From Andrena cerasifolii (taxonomy: Eukaryota; Arthropoda; Insecta; Hymenoptera; Andrenidae), in NCBI RefSeq assembly GCF_050908995.1, contig NC_135121.1:8308001-8372000 (forward strand): DNA of 64,000 nucleotides, in the 5' to 3' direction. Each line of letters begins with the position of its first letter. The stretch's first letter is position 1. Below, piece by piece: positions 36,101 through 49,032 of this stretch. A program made the translations under genes and the position numbers. The notes beneath the pieces were generated by a model, which had not been told where the DNA came from, ran no database searches, and worked only from the letters and a program-made list of their open reading frames with translations.

Positions 36101-36668
36101 CATCAACCGGTGTATCGAATAAATCTCGTTCGGAATACTCGAAAGTTCTTTGAAAGGGGGAAAAACGGCGATAAGGAACGGTGGTCGCGGCGAAAGTCGA
36201 CGCCAACGAGAAAAAGGGAAAAGAACTCCGCACTGTGCGCGAAAATTGCCTTCCTTATCGAGCACGCGCTCGTAACTCCGTATTAATCCACGTTTATATT
36301 TTAAGCCCCGTGCACTGGCCGCGCTCGCGAAGCAGCTGCACCCCATCTCGTCCTCCAGCTCCACCTTCGTCGCCCACCCCCGCAGGAAACTACGAGACGC
36401 AACACACAATACCGTGAGATGATTATCTGGAAAACTAATTTCACCGACGCGAGCGCGTGTTATTGCTGTTGCCAACCCCCGCCATGCATTGCTCTTCGTC
36501 CCTCCTACGCCCCCGCTGGCTCTGTGCACGCTGAAGGCGGCGGACCGAGGGGCAAAGGTGTTTCGTTGCACTCCGGGAAAGAAATTATTAGCTGCGGACC
36601 AGGCGGCTCTAGCAAATTTCACCACGTTACGGTGGATGCTTTACACTGTATCCTACGCCGCGTGTGAA
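33123..36668. other. upstream hth intron segment, no gene recognised
   Basis: GC-rich with short frames on both strands. A CT dinucleotide run is at about 34389-34405. No exon or RNA gene recognised. Confidence 0.5.
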
Positions 36669-37087
36669 TTAAGGGGTTATACCTACTCGGGCGGCCGAAA
36701 AGAGGCGAATATTTGTGAATTTTTTTTAAGAAGCGGAAGCGTATTTTTCTACAAAACTTTTTGATGCAAAAATCACGCGAAAAAAGTAGGATTTGAACTT
36801 TAAATAGCCGCCATTTTGTTTAAAATTAATATTTCGAAAAATTCTCTGCGTCAACCTGAGGATACATTAATATACTAACGAAATCTTTTTTGTTTTTTGA
36901 TTTTAGATAATCTGGTTCCGAATGGCAGTGCTCACCGCAAAACGAAATTTGTAAAAATGCTTCTTGGATGTCGGTTGCTACTTTATTATAAATGTAAATA
37001 TTTTCCTAGGAAAAAATTATCAAATGTTCTTTAAATGTTGCTCTTTTAAGCACAAAAAGTTCTGTAAGAATATATGCTTCCGTTTCT
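36669..37087. mobile_element. palindromic TTAA MITE, family A (internally deleted, right end lost)
   Basis: TTAA at 36669-36672 starts a copy of the family seen at 19005. About 90 bp in, the left arm jumps to the centre, and the right arm ends abruptly after ATATGCTTCCG near 37087, where unrelated sequence begins. Confidence 0.85.
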
Positions 37088-37092
37088 GGTAA

Positions 37093-37429
37093 TTTATTTT
37101 AATACGAATAAATATTTCATTCAAAATACTTGGCGCTGCGCTCCGAATTGGTATTGCTAAACTGATTAAATATGTATAAATTGCATTAATCTTTTTCTCT
37201 CTTTCTTGTGCGCGCGCGTTCGTGAATGTGTGTATGTGTTCATATGCTAAGTACGATATTAGAATTAAATATACGTAGAATAAATCTGACTGCGTTTCGA
37301 GTATGTATATGTATATTATGTATTTTAGATTGTAAGGGAGTTATTGTAAATTATTAATACTAAGACAATTATCATTTTTTCGGTTTCGCAGCGCCAAGTA
37401 TTTTGAATAAAATATTTATTTGTATAAAA
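37093..37429. mobile_element. inverted-repeat insertion (~330 bp)
   Basis: About 40 bp near 37100-37140 (AATATTTCATTCAAAATACT, then TGGCGCTGCG) returns as the reverse complement at 37387-37429. A CGCGCG and TGTGTATGTG stretch lies between. Probably a separate MITE at the junction of family A and B fragments. Confidence 0.65.
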
Positions 37430-37653
37430 ATATATCTGCTTAATATTATTTAATACATTTTTTTTGTATAAATAGCCATTGTGATAATTGGCGCCATTTT
37501 TGTACATCATTAGTTTTGTAAAGATATTAATTTTCGACAATGTTTTTAAATGGGTTTCTTTTTGATGGGATTAAAATGTCCGCGTTATGTGTAATGGAAT
37601 GTATGATTAATATGTACTTGCAGCTCATTTTGATTTCACATCTTTTTTAATAT

Positions 37654-37769
37654 TGTAATTATTATTACCTTCTATTTTTTAATGATACTCTTTTTCCTTC
37701 CCGACTTTTCCATGTACTTGGCGTAATTTTTTTACTTTTTTGAAGTTCTTTATAGGGACAACCCCTTAA
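37654..37769. mobile_element. family B MITE right arm with TTAA terminus
   Basis: Matches the right arm of the element at 6546-6883 (TGTAATTATTATTACCTTCT, then GTACTTGGCGTAATTTTTTT) and extends to GACAACCCCTTAA ending at 37769. It supplies the true TTAA end of family B. Confidence 0.7.
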
Positions 37770-40629
37770 AGAAAGGGAATTTCGGATAAAATTACATTTC
37801 TCCTCTTGTAGTTCCCATCAGTATAGTAGATTCTTATTCTGCGGGAAGATCTTTGCGTTCCAAGCTTATCCCTCCGCAGACTGGTCACTCCATAAACTTC
37901 AATGAACGCGTGGCAGAACGTTCCACGAGTAAAAGTATCCGAAATCCCTATAACGAAGCAAAATGCGTCAGGGATCGGGGGCTAACTTCACGGACGAAAC
38001 CGCGATTCCTCCCACTGACCTCCATATACGAAGAGGGCACCGATACATCCAACCACAGGGACACCAGACATTTGTCTCGAGATAACGAAACAGAACGGTG
38101 CTGCGTGGAGCTCCAGAAGCTCGCAATTCGACGGAATCAAGCCCGGAGGGTGGTGGTCGGTCCGCAGCCAATCTACTTATCGGCACTTGGAATGTATTCC
38201 ACGCGATGGCTCGCTTCCTGCCATCCTACCCCCTTGCCCCTCGTCCGTGGCGAATATAACGGCCGACAATTTCCTATAAGTCCAGGGCGTTCACGGTCCG
38301 TTCTCTGACGGGGAAAGGAAACTTTCGACGTTGAATTCTGCTAGGGCTGGCCACACGGTGCCGCGCATACATCCGTGCACGCACGTACGCCGCTGGGCTA
38401 TTTGTAATTTTCATTATCTCCGCGTAAAGGGGAACATTTAGCCGTCGCGGCACGTAGGGAGTTAATAGGGGAACCGGCCCTTGGGGGTGCGCCTTCGTTT
38501 TTGGCTCGCCTCGCCTCACCTCCGTTGCCTCCTCTCCTAGGTCGGTCAGGTGATTCGGCACGAGGCAGAGGAATCACGGCCAACTGGGGCTCGTTATACA
38601 TCTTCCTGCCCCGAAGATCGATGGTATCCTGTTTTGATAATTCGACCAGCCGTGATGCATGGGGCTTCCTTGGGAAACACTGCGATTGGTTTTACCGGCA
38701 CGCGGGGGATTTATCAGATGTTCTCGTCGCTGATGTGGGAAACACGCCCGGCATCATCTGTGCGAACCGCGCGACTGGAACGTGCGCTGGAAATCCAGCG
38801 GCACAGGGGAAGGCGTAAGCGACGGGAAGCCGAAATATCACTGAGGAAGTGCGAACGTGAAATAATAATAAAGTGTCGCTATTCCTGCAAATTTCGGGCC
38901 AGAGAAATTCTCTTCAGCCCGAGCAGCATGGAATTCTCGGCCCAGCTCGCCGAGTCAGCCATTAGTCAGCCATCGAGCCGCTCTCGTGACTCTCGATGGC
39001 CCCCGTTTGTTGATTCAGGGCGCGACACCAGACGCCGTTTCTGGACGTAACAACAATTTCCTGAAATCTGACGAAATTGGCCCCAAAGGCCGTGGGGAGG
39101 GAACAGGCGGCCCAGAACGGCCGCGTAACGGCGTTTATTGGCTGCTTTAAGGCAGTTTCTATGCGCGACACATTGTCGCTAAATAACGCGCGAGAGAGCC
39201 ATCCCCTCTTTTGCACCCTCCTACTTCCACGAGCGTTCCTTGCCAACGTGTACGTGATCCTCCACACACGCCACGCGGGCGTACACACGCGAGACAACAA
39301 AAGCTCCGAAGCTTCCGTGGGGAGATACGAGTCGGCCAATATGCGGGCCAAAGCCTTTGAGATTCGACGGAGGCGATTGGAACGTACGCGTCGATGACCA
39401 GCTTCTTCCTCTCTCCCTTTTCGATCACCGAGGGAGGAGAGAGGAGCGTCGTAAAGGGATTAGGTGAACGCCGGAGAAAGAATTGCGGAGGTTGGCATTT
39501 GCATCGGTCGACCATAAATCTAATATACTCCTCTGCTCCGGGTTCTGAGCAAGCAAGACGTTGCGCACACGCTGAGAACGAACATGAATGGAATTTGACA
39601 CGAAATTCTATGCGGTTTTCGCGGTAGTACAGCTAAGACAGAAGTAACTAATTGGATTCAGTGTATCTGCGTTGTAACTATCTGCGAAATAACTACCTGA
39701 ATTCGGTGTAGATGTCAGTGCTCATGCAGCATACCAATGACACTATCAAGATCTTGCGAAACTTCCCAAATGATTCCACTTCCAGTTTATTAGCAGATTC
39801 CATTTTCGAGCTAGAACCTGGACCCTCGCACGAGGAAGAAAAGAAACTAATGTGTCACAGCTTAACGAGAGTTCCGAGCAGCTCCTTTGCCGCGCTGACA
39901 CGATTTCCTACAGAATGGAGCCACCCAACCCCGGACGTATTAAGAACCGGAGCATAAAGCAATTTTCTATCCATTGTTCCCCTTCGCCGACCATTATCCG
40001 AGGACGCGACGCCCGACACCTATCCCACACACGAGCGGAGACGCGTAACGGCTGCGAAAGGGTTGAGCTCCAACAGTCAACCCCTCTGTTGCCCGTCTCT
40101 GCGTGGAGGCACGGAGGAAGGGAGATAGTTAGAGTCACGGTCAGGGGGGTAATTCTCATTTGGGTGTAATCGCGCTCGCAAAACTCCATCACACTTTCCT
40201 AATAGAGGCCACGAGGGAACAGGCTGGCCGAATAGCTGTTCGGACGTGGCCTTTATGCCGCGTGCACAAGATTCGACGTTACATTTCCGTCAGCGTTGTG
40301 TACGTACTCGTACAGACGAGCCAGCGCCCGGGGTCGCGTAATGGAGGACACGTATTGATAATGGAGATGGCAGTCGCGATTCTCTCGCGAGGACAAGGCA
40401 TTATTGCTTAAATGGTCCGGTCCCTTTGCGAATTAGTGGTCACCCAGTGACGAATGGATGACTCTGCCGAGAAACACGAAAAGATTTCTGTACTTTGCAA
40501 TAAATTTCGAGGGTAGTATTCTTTGAATCGTAACTTCCCCTGTCGTCTCGTTCGAAAGGGTTAAAGTTAGGTAACAGGAAATGAGAGATGCAGCGGCGTA
40601 CGTGCCACGCGCGTCCAGGCTTCGTGTTT
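37770..40629. other. upstream hth intron segment, no gene recognised
   Basis: GC-rich sequence with frames of 100-166 codons on both strands. No motif recognised and no repeat pair found. Confidence 0.5.
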
Positions 40630-41874
40630 TAGGGTAGACCGGGGGTGGTAGTAACACTTTGACTTTGGAACACGATTACGCAAAAACTATTACAGTTACA
40701 ACAAAAGTTTTTGCAGGAAAATGTTACTTACTTATCTCGCACTTATTGAGCTACAACAGTTTCGATATGTGTCAAGTAATATCCAAGTTATTAATAAAAA
40801 ATGAGAAGCGTGTAAAGTGTTACAACCGTCCCTGACTCCGGGTCAGTTGTAACACTGCATGGGGTCGATAGTAACACAGCTTTAACTTTACTAAATTAAT
40901 ATATTTATTAATTTTAAAGTATAATAATGACTGAAAAAAAGTAAAAATTGTAACCTGTTATACAGCATCACAATTGTGGCAAATATAAAACATGTTGGGG
41001 CCGGTGCATGCTTCATGAGCTCAATCCATACACACAGTACATTGGACCCATTTTTCGTTTGGTTTGCTTTTGCTATAGGATTCCATGCACGCCAGATACT
41101 AATATTCTTTATCTTTTTTGTCATTATCCACATTGTTACAGCTATTAAAAGAATTCTTTACTTTCTACCCTTTATTTTTCTTCATTCTTTTCCCTTGCTT
41201 CTCTATATATTCTGCTTTTATCTTTAGCCTTTCAGTAACATCAGTATATACGGTAGACTTCCTTTTTTCCCCTTATTTGAAATTTTACATGGAGGGGCTT
41301 TACAAAATGGTCGTACAATTTTTGGATTTAATTCTTCATTTACTTGTTCACTTTCGGTTGATAAAATTTTGTCGCTATTCGGTTCTGTTGGGGTAGTATC
41401 GTCACGACTGGTTATAACTTAGAGTAAATGATGGTTAAGCGTCAGAAAAGAAAAGAACAGCGAAAACATTCCGCGATTGCGCCAACATTGTACGAGCTGG
41501 AGTCGGTTGAAACGTTACAATCGTCCCTGACCATGCTTTTGGACTTAAATTATAAATTTTGACTACGGACACCCTTATAAGTGCTAACTGATGATCAGTG
41601 TTACTTTAGAAAAGGTCAGATTAAAGATTAAACAAAAGAAAAAGCACATAGTTGCAGAGGGAGTGTTTATATTACAATTTTAAGTCAGTAAGGAAAAGTT
41701 ACTTCAGGGTATCGAAAAGTTATTTTCTTGCATGGCTATTGTGCATCTGTACTGCTAGGATATGGACGTGCGTATTCAAAATGTCCCTCTTCATCATATA
41801 TCCAAAATTGGTGTTAATGTCTATCATAGGTTTTGAGGTATTTAACTTGTTACTATCGCCCCCGGTCTACCCTA
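40630..41874 (-). mobile_element. pogo/Tc1-superfamily element, internally deleted
   Basis: Left end TAGGGTAGACCGGGGGTGGT and right end CGCCCCCGGTCTACCCTA are inverted and bounded by TA at 40630-40631 and 41873-41874. The subterminal motif GTAGTAACAC or GTTACAAYCGTCCCTGAC recurs several times inside. Orientation is minus: the right side matches the 5' part of the related element at 55821, and a transposase tail reads on the minus strand near the left end. At 1245 bp it lacks most of the coding region. Confidence 0.85.
40958..41101 (-). pseudogene. pogo-like transposase C-terminal zinc-finger remnant
   Basis: In one minus frame the sequence reads LACMESYSKSKPNEKWVQC, then TVCMD, a stop, and AHEACTGPNMFYICHNC, ending at TAA (40960-40958). 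The spacing CxxC...W.QC..C..W.H..C.....F.C..C is the Cys/His-rich tail found at the end of many insect pogo/jerky-type transposases. The Trp of the W.H pair is replaced by TGA, so this copy is dead even at this domain. Confidence 0.75.
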
Positions 41875-44515
41875 CATACTTCCACCGGGAGGTGGACTCT
41901 ATTTTTACGCGGTTCACGCGGAACGTGGGAGCGCGTCGAAGGGAGAAGTAGGGAGAGAGAAAGAGAGAGACGCAGGTGCGGCAGGATCGAGATTATCGTC
42001 GAAGAACCGAACCGGAAACCAGTATACCGGGCACGAAGCTCCTCCATCACTCTACTTGGAGCGGGTTACGCCGCCATTGCTCGCACCGACGTGTACGTAG
42101 CAAACATCCGCGCGCAGTTTCCGGAACGGTGCCCTTCGCCACGTCCTTCTCCACCTCTTCTACCACCTCCACCGGCGCCCACTCCTCCTACAACCACCTT
42201 CGGTCCCATTCGATGCGTACACCACGCGAAACATGTCTGGAAGTCGAGCACCGACTTCACTTCTTAGCTTCTCCAGGCTGACACACACCGCGTCCCGGCA
42301 AAAAGACTCGAGTACAGTTGCAAATCATGCGCGTACACTACCGAATGGAAGCATCTTCGCAAGATTCATTCCACCAAGGAACTTTCTGCTCGAACAACCC
42401 GGGAGCCACCCCGAAAAAAAAAGAAACAACACCGAGACGCAATCGCAATTTCACCCTCCCCTAGAAACAGAGCGTTTCAGACACTACAGGAGCGGAGGGA
42501 GGAGAAGAAAAACTCCAGACACCGCAATTACGGAGCGAAGATCAGCCCGCCGGAAGGGATAACGAGTTCCAGAAAGGGGTAGTTGCGTGTAGGGTGTGTG
42601 TACGTCGCGCAAGTAAATAGGCGAATTCGGTCGGGCGCGGATGGCTTAGTTGCCGCGATGGCACACCTGTGGAGCAAATTTACGAAATGTTTACGAGCGT
42701 CTGAAGGGGCGTCCGACCCCGCACGCCCTCGCTATCCCCCGCGCACGGTACCCTTCGGGAGCACAATACCGCCGCGTCATTCGGCATTATTACATCGTCG
42801 CTATCACCGTCTCGCGGAAGCAACAGGGACAGCTTGAATCCACTCTTTCCCTATCTGCCGCGCTCCTTCCATCCCTGTGCTTCTGTCAAGATGGCGGTCT
42901 CAGCCGCCGCTCCCTCGAACTAACCCCCCTGGTCCGACCGCTGATACCGGAATTACGATCGAAATTAAGGGCACAGGGCCTCGAAGTGATCGAGATCTTT
43001 CTTCTGATTAGCGCGATCGATTAGCCTTTACCCCGGGCTATATTTATTCGCGGAGAACCGAGGCGGAGTGAATTGTCGGCTGGAAACGCTATCGCGTGGC
43101 CACGGGGCTGCATTTTATTCGTGGAAAAAAGGCGACGTGTATATAGCTGTATCAATTACAACGCTGTATTCCCGCGCGCTGGGGAGATTGGCCTTCTCCC
43201 GTTTCTCTTCCCCTCCCTCCAACCCCCCGCCCCACCCGGGGGCCGCCGGTTTTTCTCTCCCGGTCTCCTTCCACCCTGAGTTATGAATGTGCCCAATTAC
43301 ATCTTAAAAGCTGTGCTCCATTAATTTTCACAGCTGCTGCCGCTTAATTGGGAGCCTGGCCTGATAATAAACCCTGGAGCTTGCACCCGGGGCCCACTAC
43401 TGCGTTTATGGCATCCGAGCCAGCGGAGAGAGAGGTAGAGACGCCGCGCCGCGTCTTTGCAGACGATTGCATCGATCGGCCACCGGTTTACCCTCGCTCG
43501 CACGCTCGCTCGCTCAGTGTCGTTCGCTTTTACGACTGTGACCTTGATTCCCTGTGCATCCTCACCCCCGGGATGACCGCGAAATCTGGCTGTTCGAAAC
43601 AGTACTCGCGCTTCGCTTGCGAGACGAGATAGGAGTGATTTTTTTTATGGACTTCAGAGGAGGAGATGATGGAAGCTCCTGGTGTTTGTGCTACTTCGAA
43701 CGATGCTCAGAGTTGGTTACTTTGGAAAAACAAGTGTGACGAACGTGACGTTCCAGTGATAGTCTCGTCTGACCCGAGGCGGTATCATTCTACTTGTCAG
43801 ACAGGATTCACGCGGAAGAACAAGTACTTCTCTGTCCAATATCTATCCCATTCAAGTTAGTATCTATGTGCTTCTATTCAACCTACACTTAAGCAATCCG
43901 TATTACCCCCCAGCATTCCCACGATTCGCGTACATCAATTCCCCTGGAAACCACAAATTCACTCGGGATCCTTATAACGCAAAACAACCACTTCCCCCCT
44001 CGTCGCGGACCTCGCCGCGACACGATCGCCGTCCCCGCCGCCCCTCCCGGCGATAAAACTCACCGAACAACGCACCGCCGTCGAATAATCCTCGGTGACG
44101 ACGTCGAAGCTCGCATTTCCATACATCATAGTTGCAGCGAAAGCGCCGGACCTCGAGGATCCCGCGGCCACGTAGCAACAATGACGCGGTCGGTGGAAGC
44201 GGGCGCGTTCCATAAATCGGCGCCGGTCCTTTTCAATAGGAATCGTTAACATCGGCAACGTTATTCCATAAAGTTTCGTGACGACGACGGAGCGGGGAGG
44301 TCGGTGCAGCGTGGCGGAGGGGACGAATAAATCCGTTCTCTCGCTGGCGGCGCGGCATCAAGCGGGTATTAAAAATAACTGATAGGGTCGTGGCCAGGCG
44401 ATTTGCATGCGCTCGTTACTTCGAGGTACTCTCGCGCAGCGCGAAAAAGGAAAAAAATAATAGAAGTTAGAAGGACGACGTGGACGAGCGGCGAGGGCCG
44501 AGACATCGTCGCATA
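41875..44515. other. upstream hth intron segment, no gene recognised
   Basis: Short GA-rich run at 41949-41969. GC-rich with short frames on both strands; no domain recognised. Confidence 0.5.
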
Positions 44516-45440
44516 CTTACTAATAGGGATGTTCCGATACCGACAAGGTATTCGATACTTTTAGTCATTACTTGCATCAAAAGGAAGTATCGATATATAA
44601 AATATAAAATATAAAATGGCCAATGTGATTCTTTCACATTTTAAGCCACCCTCTTTATGAGACGAAATTCGTTGGAAAGCAGTTTTTAATATGGAATATT
44701 CTTCAGGTGTTGTATTTTTTGTTTCACCTGCACTGAGTTCAACTGCAGATGTTGAAGGCATTGTTAGAACTGGATGATCCACATTTTTTATTTCTAACTG
44801 TTTCAAAATCTGTTCTCTTTCGTTTTGTGGTTCTTTTGAGGAAGTTTTAGTATTTCTTTTGCGATTTTCATATGCTTGTGTAGGTTTGAGGTATTTCCAC
44901 AATACCGTACCGACTTCAAGCATTTTTTACAGCTTGCTATATTACTGTCTTCTTTTTTTTAAATATGTCCATACCTCTGACACTGGTGGACTCATAGTTG
45001 CTTTTCAATGTTGTTTAAACAATTAAACAAAACAACTTTGGTAATACCAAACTGATAAGAATAACGAATAAAAATATAACAACAATAACAAATAACAACA
45101 ATGTCTCAATAAAACAGAAAATACAACCTTAAATTGCTTAAACTTGCCTTCGAATTAAGAATATTATGGGGATCAAAATCGTCATTTGTTTCGATCTATC
45201 TACATATAAACGACGATTATACGAGAAGTATCAGAATCGAAGTAGGTATCTCCCGACCTTTATTTTATTCATTGTGATAACCGATGTATCATATGTCGCC
45301 ATTGATCATCACCATCACCATGCACAGCCAACGACACCATTGAACAGCATCCAGATGCATACTAAAAGTACTCGGTATCGAAATGAAAATATCGAATATC
45401 TACTCGTATTTACTTGGATCGGAACATCCCTACTTACTAA
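44516..45440 (-). mobile_element. hAT element with perfect 8-bp target duplication
   Basis: The element spans 44524-45432 (909 bp). It starts TAGGGATGTTCCGAT and ends ATCGGAACATCCCTA. The flanking 8-mers CTTACTAA at 44516-44523 and 45433-45440 are identical, the hallmark of hAT insertion. The intact duplication and termini suggest fairly recent insertion. A broken BED-finger coding region lies inside on the minus strand; the RNase-H-like catalytic part is absent, so it is a nonautonomous deletion derivative. Confidence 0.95.
44561..44994 (-). pseudogene. hAT transposase N-terminal fragment with BED zinc finger
   Basis: From an ATG at 44994 the minus strand reads MSPPVSEVWTYLKK, then after a shift in an A-run near 44960 continues SCKKCLK...NTSNLHKHM. 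SEVW.Y and C..C ... NTSNL..H are the BED zinc-finger pattern that binds DNA at the start of many hAT transposases. A further shift leads into a Lys/Glu-rich frame that runs to 44561. The dimerisation and catalytic domains are missing. Inactive. Confidence 0.7.
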
Positions 45441-47114
45441 TACCTGCAATATCTTTGTCGCGGCACTGGCAGGCCAGCCGAGGTGGAAACTCCGCGCCGG
45501 AGGAGACGCGCGGCTGAGAGTCCTGGCGCAGCAACTTTGTACACCGCGCGGCGGCAATATCCGAGGCGTTGCCCGCGTGTGTGTACGTGTGCGCGCGCGT
45601 TGTTCGGCCAGCTCGTTCCACCCACCGCGGACTAAACATCTCTCCGTCGGCTTGCAAAACGTCTCGCGGTAATATTACCCGAAGCAAACGACCAGGTAAG
45701 CCGTGGCCGCGCCACCCAAGTGGACCTTGTTAGCACGGATATCCCCGAGACGCACCACCCAGAAACCGGAGGAGCGTGCACGCCCGACGCGTAGAGTAAC
45801 GAGGAAGAGGGAGCAGGGAGTACGGGGCTCGCGAGTAAATAGAGACTCTCCTTTGTGGCTTCATTATCGAGATAAAGCTGCGGTTCCGCGGCGGCACGGT
45901 GAACGGGTCTATTGTGAACCCAGCGCCTTGGAGGGATGGGCGGTTCGTTCGATCGAGGAAGGAAGGTGGAAGACGCGACCTGGGATCGTTGGAAGGTTCA
46001 ACGGTGAGGAGTGTCCAGCTCAAAGGAGATCCCCGAATCTGCTTGGAAAAGCGAAAGAAGGTCGTGCAAGGAGTTACTGGAGGAGAGAGAGAGCAGAGGC
46101 GTTTGATGCATGGGGTAGTCGCGCATCGAGTCATGTGTCATTGGGCCGCTGAGAATCGTGGAACCGAGGTGAGTACGCTTCTCCCTCGACCCCTGATGGA
46201 ATCGAGCAACGCAGGTCCCGCGATCAACGAAAAGAAGAAAAGGAAAAGCCTGTTCGGAGGGGTTGGGGTAGTCGAAAGGGGAGGTGGGGCAATGGCCCGT
46301 GAACCACCGCCACGACGTAATGACGCGGCTCTCCTTTCAAAGATTGCATCGCAGGAAAAGCTCCACGCGAAGCTGCCTCCCTTCCTGCACCCCCACCCTC
46401 CGCCCCTTCTACCGCCCCCGATCCTCGTGCACCCTTGCCGCTCGGTTCCTTCTGCGGGAATCGATACGATGGCTCCAGGAATCCGGAGGGTTTTACGTTA
46501 AAATACTGCAGAAAATAATGGCCCGATATACTTACCTTCGATCGCGAAAGGATGGCGCTTCGTTCGTTGCGCTTCATTCTCCTTCTCTTTGTTCTTCTCT
46601 TTTCTCTTTGAACCTGCTGGTTCCCGCTGCCCGCTCCCTCCCCTATCCCGCGATTCTCTTTCGTGCCTCCGGTTCGCCTCCTCCCCTCCCCAACGTCCTC
46701 CCAGTACCCTATAGTCGATCCAAGGGATCCACCGAATTACCATGCACGGGGAGTGCATCCCTCTAATTGCGCCTCGAGCTCGATCGGCGTTCGAGCGCGC
46801 CCAGAGGAAATTGGTAGGAAGGTAATTCATCCTGCCGTGAGATAGCGGGCACGGACGGGACTCGAAGGATTCTCGAAACAACCGGGGCACGTTGGGTCGA
46901 CGCGATTTCGTAGAATCGAGTGCCGCGATAACGCCGCTGTCACGAAACCGTTTCGTGAGCGTCAGCGGTCTGTCGGATCAGCGACGAGACGTCGGGTGAT
47001 CCTCGGTAAAGGACGAGGACGATCGAGAGCACGGGAGCGGCACTCTCATTTGGCGTTCGGGAGGTTTTAAATCGCGCGGAGATCGTGTGAGATGCCTTGA
47101 CGCTATTAAGCGTC
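45441..47114. other. upstream hth intron segment, no gene recognised
   Basis: GC-rich. Plus frame 45899-46501 (200 codons) and overlapping minus frames have no recognised motif. Confidence 0.5.
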
Positions 47115-47967
47115 TAAGGTATTCTACCCAAAAATTCGATTTTCTTTTTTTTATTTTCTAATAGTTTAGGGTTTCGAAAATATGTCTCTAAAATATTGAG
47201 GTGAAATTCGAAAAACTCCCAGAGTTATAGGGGCTTAAGGCCGCAGCGTGGCCGGCAGTAGTTTCCTCGACTCTTGTATCTGAAGAGGCTATGATTGCCA
47301 GCAGAGAAGAGACAGCTGCTCAATATGATTTTTTTGAAGCTGAGGAAGGTTTCCTCTACAGTCTTGGTATACCAGATTAGAGATAAGTTACAGAAATTTG
47401 TTGTTTTCTATGATAACTTCAGTTGTATGTTTTTCTCGAAACAATATTTTTAGATCTGGATTTCTCGAAAACTACTGGACCGATTGAGCTAAAATTTTAC
47501 ACACATTCAAAGTGAATGTGTACCTATAGCCCGAACTAGAATTATATCAATAGTTTTAATACAACCTCCCCCACACCTTGTTTTAGCTCAAGAAAAGTCG
47601 CAAAAATCAAATATAAATTTTTAAACAGTTGTGATTTCGGTAACAATATCCGGAATTGGTTACATCTAGTTCGGACGATAACTACATTCATATAGATTTA
47701 AAAAATCTTTGGTACTTTCGTTTCAGATAACTATGACGGCGGCAATTCGTTCGCCCGATGGGGCCGGTTTTTGATGGCATGGCCTGCGCTTCGGCGTGTA
47801 ACTTGTACAAATTTCAATATAAAGCATTCCAAAAAATTGTGTCGATGGTTCAAACACTACTAACTATGTATGCGAAACCCCTGCCCTGTAGGTGCGATAG
47901 GTTTTCCCGAATTAATTTCCAAATATCACCTTCAAAAACGAGTATCTAGACTAGAATACCCCCTTAA
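47115..47967. mobile_element. probable TTAA-type nonautonomous element (diverged)
   Basis: The right end, read on the minus strand, is TTAAGGGGGTATTCTAGTCT; the left end is CTAAGGTATTCTACCC. The shared AAGG-GGTATTCTA terminus and the sharp AT-rich composition against GC-rich flanks support an element of about 850 bp. The left TTAA has decayed. No transposase recognised. Confidence 0.5.
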
Positions 47968-48999
47968 ATGACAAACTGACGCAACTTGCAAACCTATGAT
48001 GTGCCTACTTTGTCGTTGCATTAAACCGTCACCAGATTAGCAATTGTGGTGCCCGAAATTTACAATTCAATTTCCAATGCAAAGGTGGGTTTGATTTTAA
48101 TTAAAAGATCAGACCACCCACTGGACCAAATTGTCTGCCGTGTACGATAAAAAGGGTGAATACGAGAGCAGAGGAAGCAGGGCAGGAACAAGATAAAGCG
48201 AAACTTTTAAGACGCCTCTTATTTGATTCCACGCGAACCTTGTCCCCGTATTCAAACTTATAAGAACCAATTTAAAAATCCGGCTACGGACAGTAACTCT
48301 CGCTCTGCTTCTCTCTCTTATTCGCGTAGCCAGGCACGAATCCGTCCAAAAGTTAAATCCGGTAATCTTAGTTAAAAGAGGCAATTATAGAGCGGACTAC
48401 AAGGAGATACGAGTGGACCGATAAGGGAAACTGATCGTTTTCCTTCTGCGCTTCCCTCGAACGCTCCCACTCTCTTCCTTCCATCTCCTCGATTTCTTCC
48501 ATTCTGCCGCCTCCCCCACCTTTTCCCGCCACCGTCCGCCGGCTGGAAAATAGGAACAGTCTGCGAAGCGGTAAAAGCATCCCGTGCTCTTTTACCTCTG
48601 GCCGAGAGAAACTTAAACGGCAAACTTTTGTGCGAAGCACCCGTCGAGACGAAGTTGCGACCACGACAAAGGGCTCTTTTCTCGGTGTTCACCCCGGCTT
48701 CTCTCGTCCTGGCCTCTCTCCGGCAATAATAGACGTTTCTATTCTTGGCCAGGCTGCCGTTAGCCATCTTCGGTGCGCGCCGAGACTTCTGGCTTCGTCT
48801 TGAGATGTTTATTTGCGCTATATATCACGAGGGAGATAACAAGACTGTCGCGGGACCGTGCTCGAGAGGTAATTACGCGGGAAATCGAAAGTAACGCGCG
48901 ATTTGTGTCTGGGGGCGTTCGTGGCTGCAAGTGAGACGGCTTTTTGATCGTTCTTCGGTAACATAGGACTTCTGGTAGAATGGAGAGAGAGAGAGAAAG

Positions 49000-49032
<33 letters not shown>

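Noticed and set aside
41976..42281. Overlapping plus frames at 41833-42281
   Set aside because: Two registers and the minus strand are open at once, as expected in GC-rich non-coding sequence.
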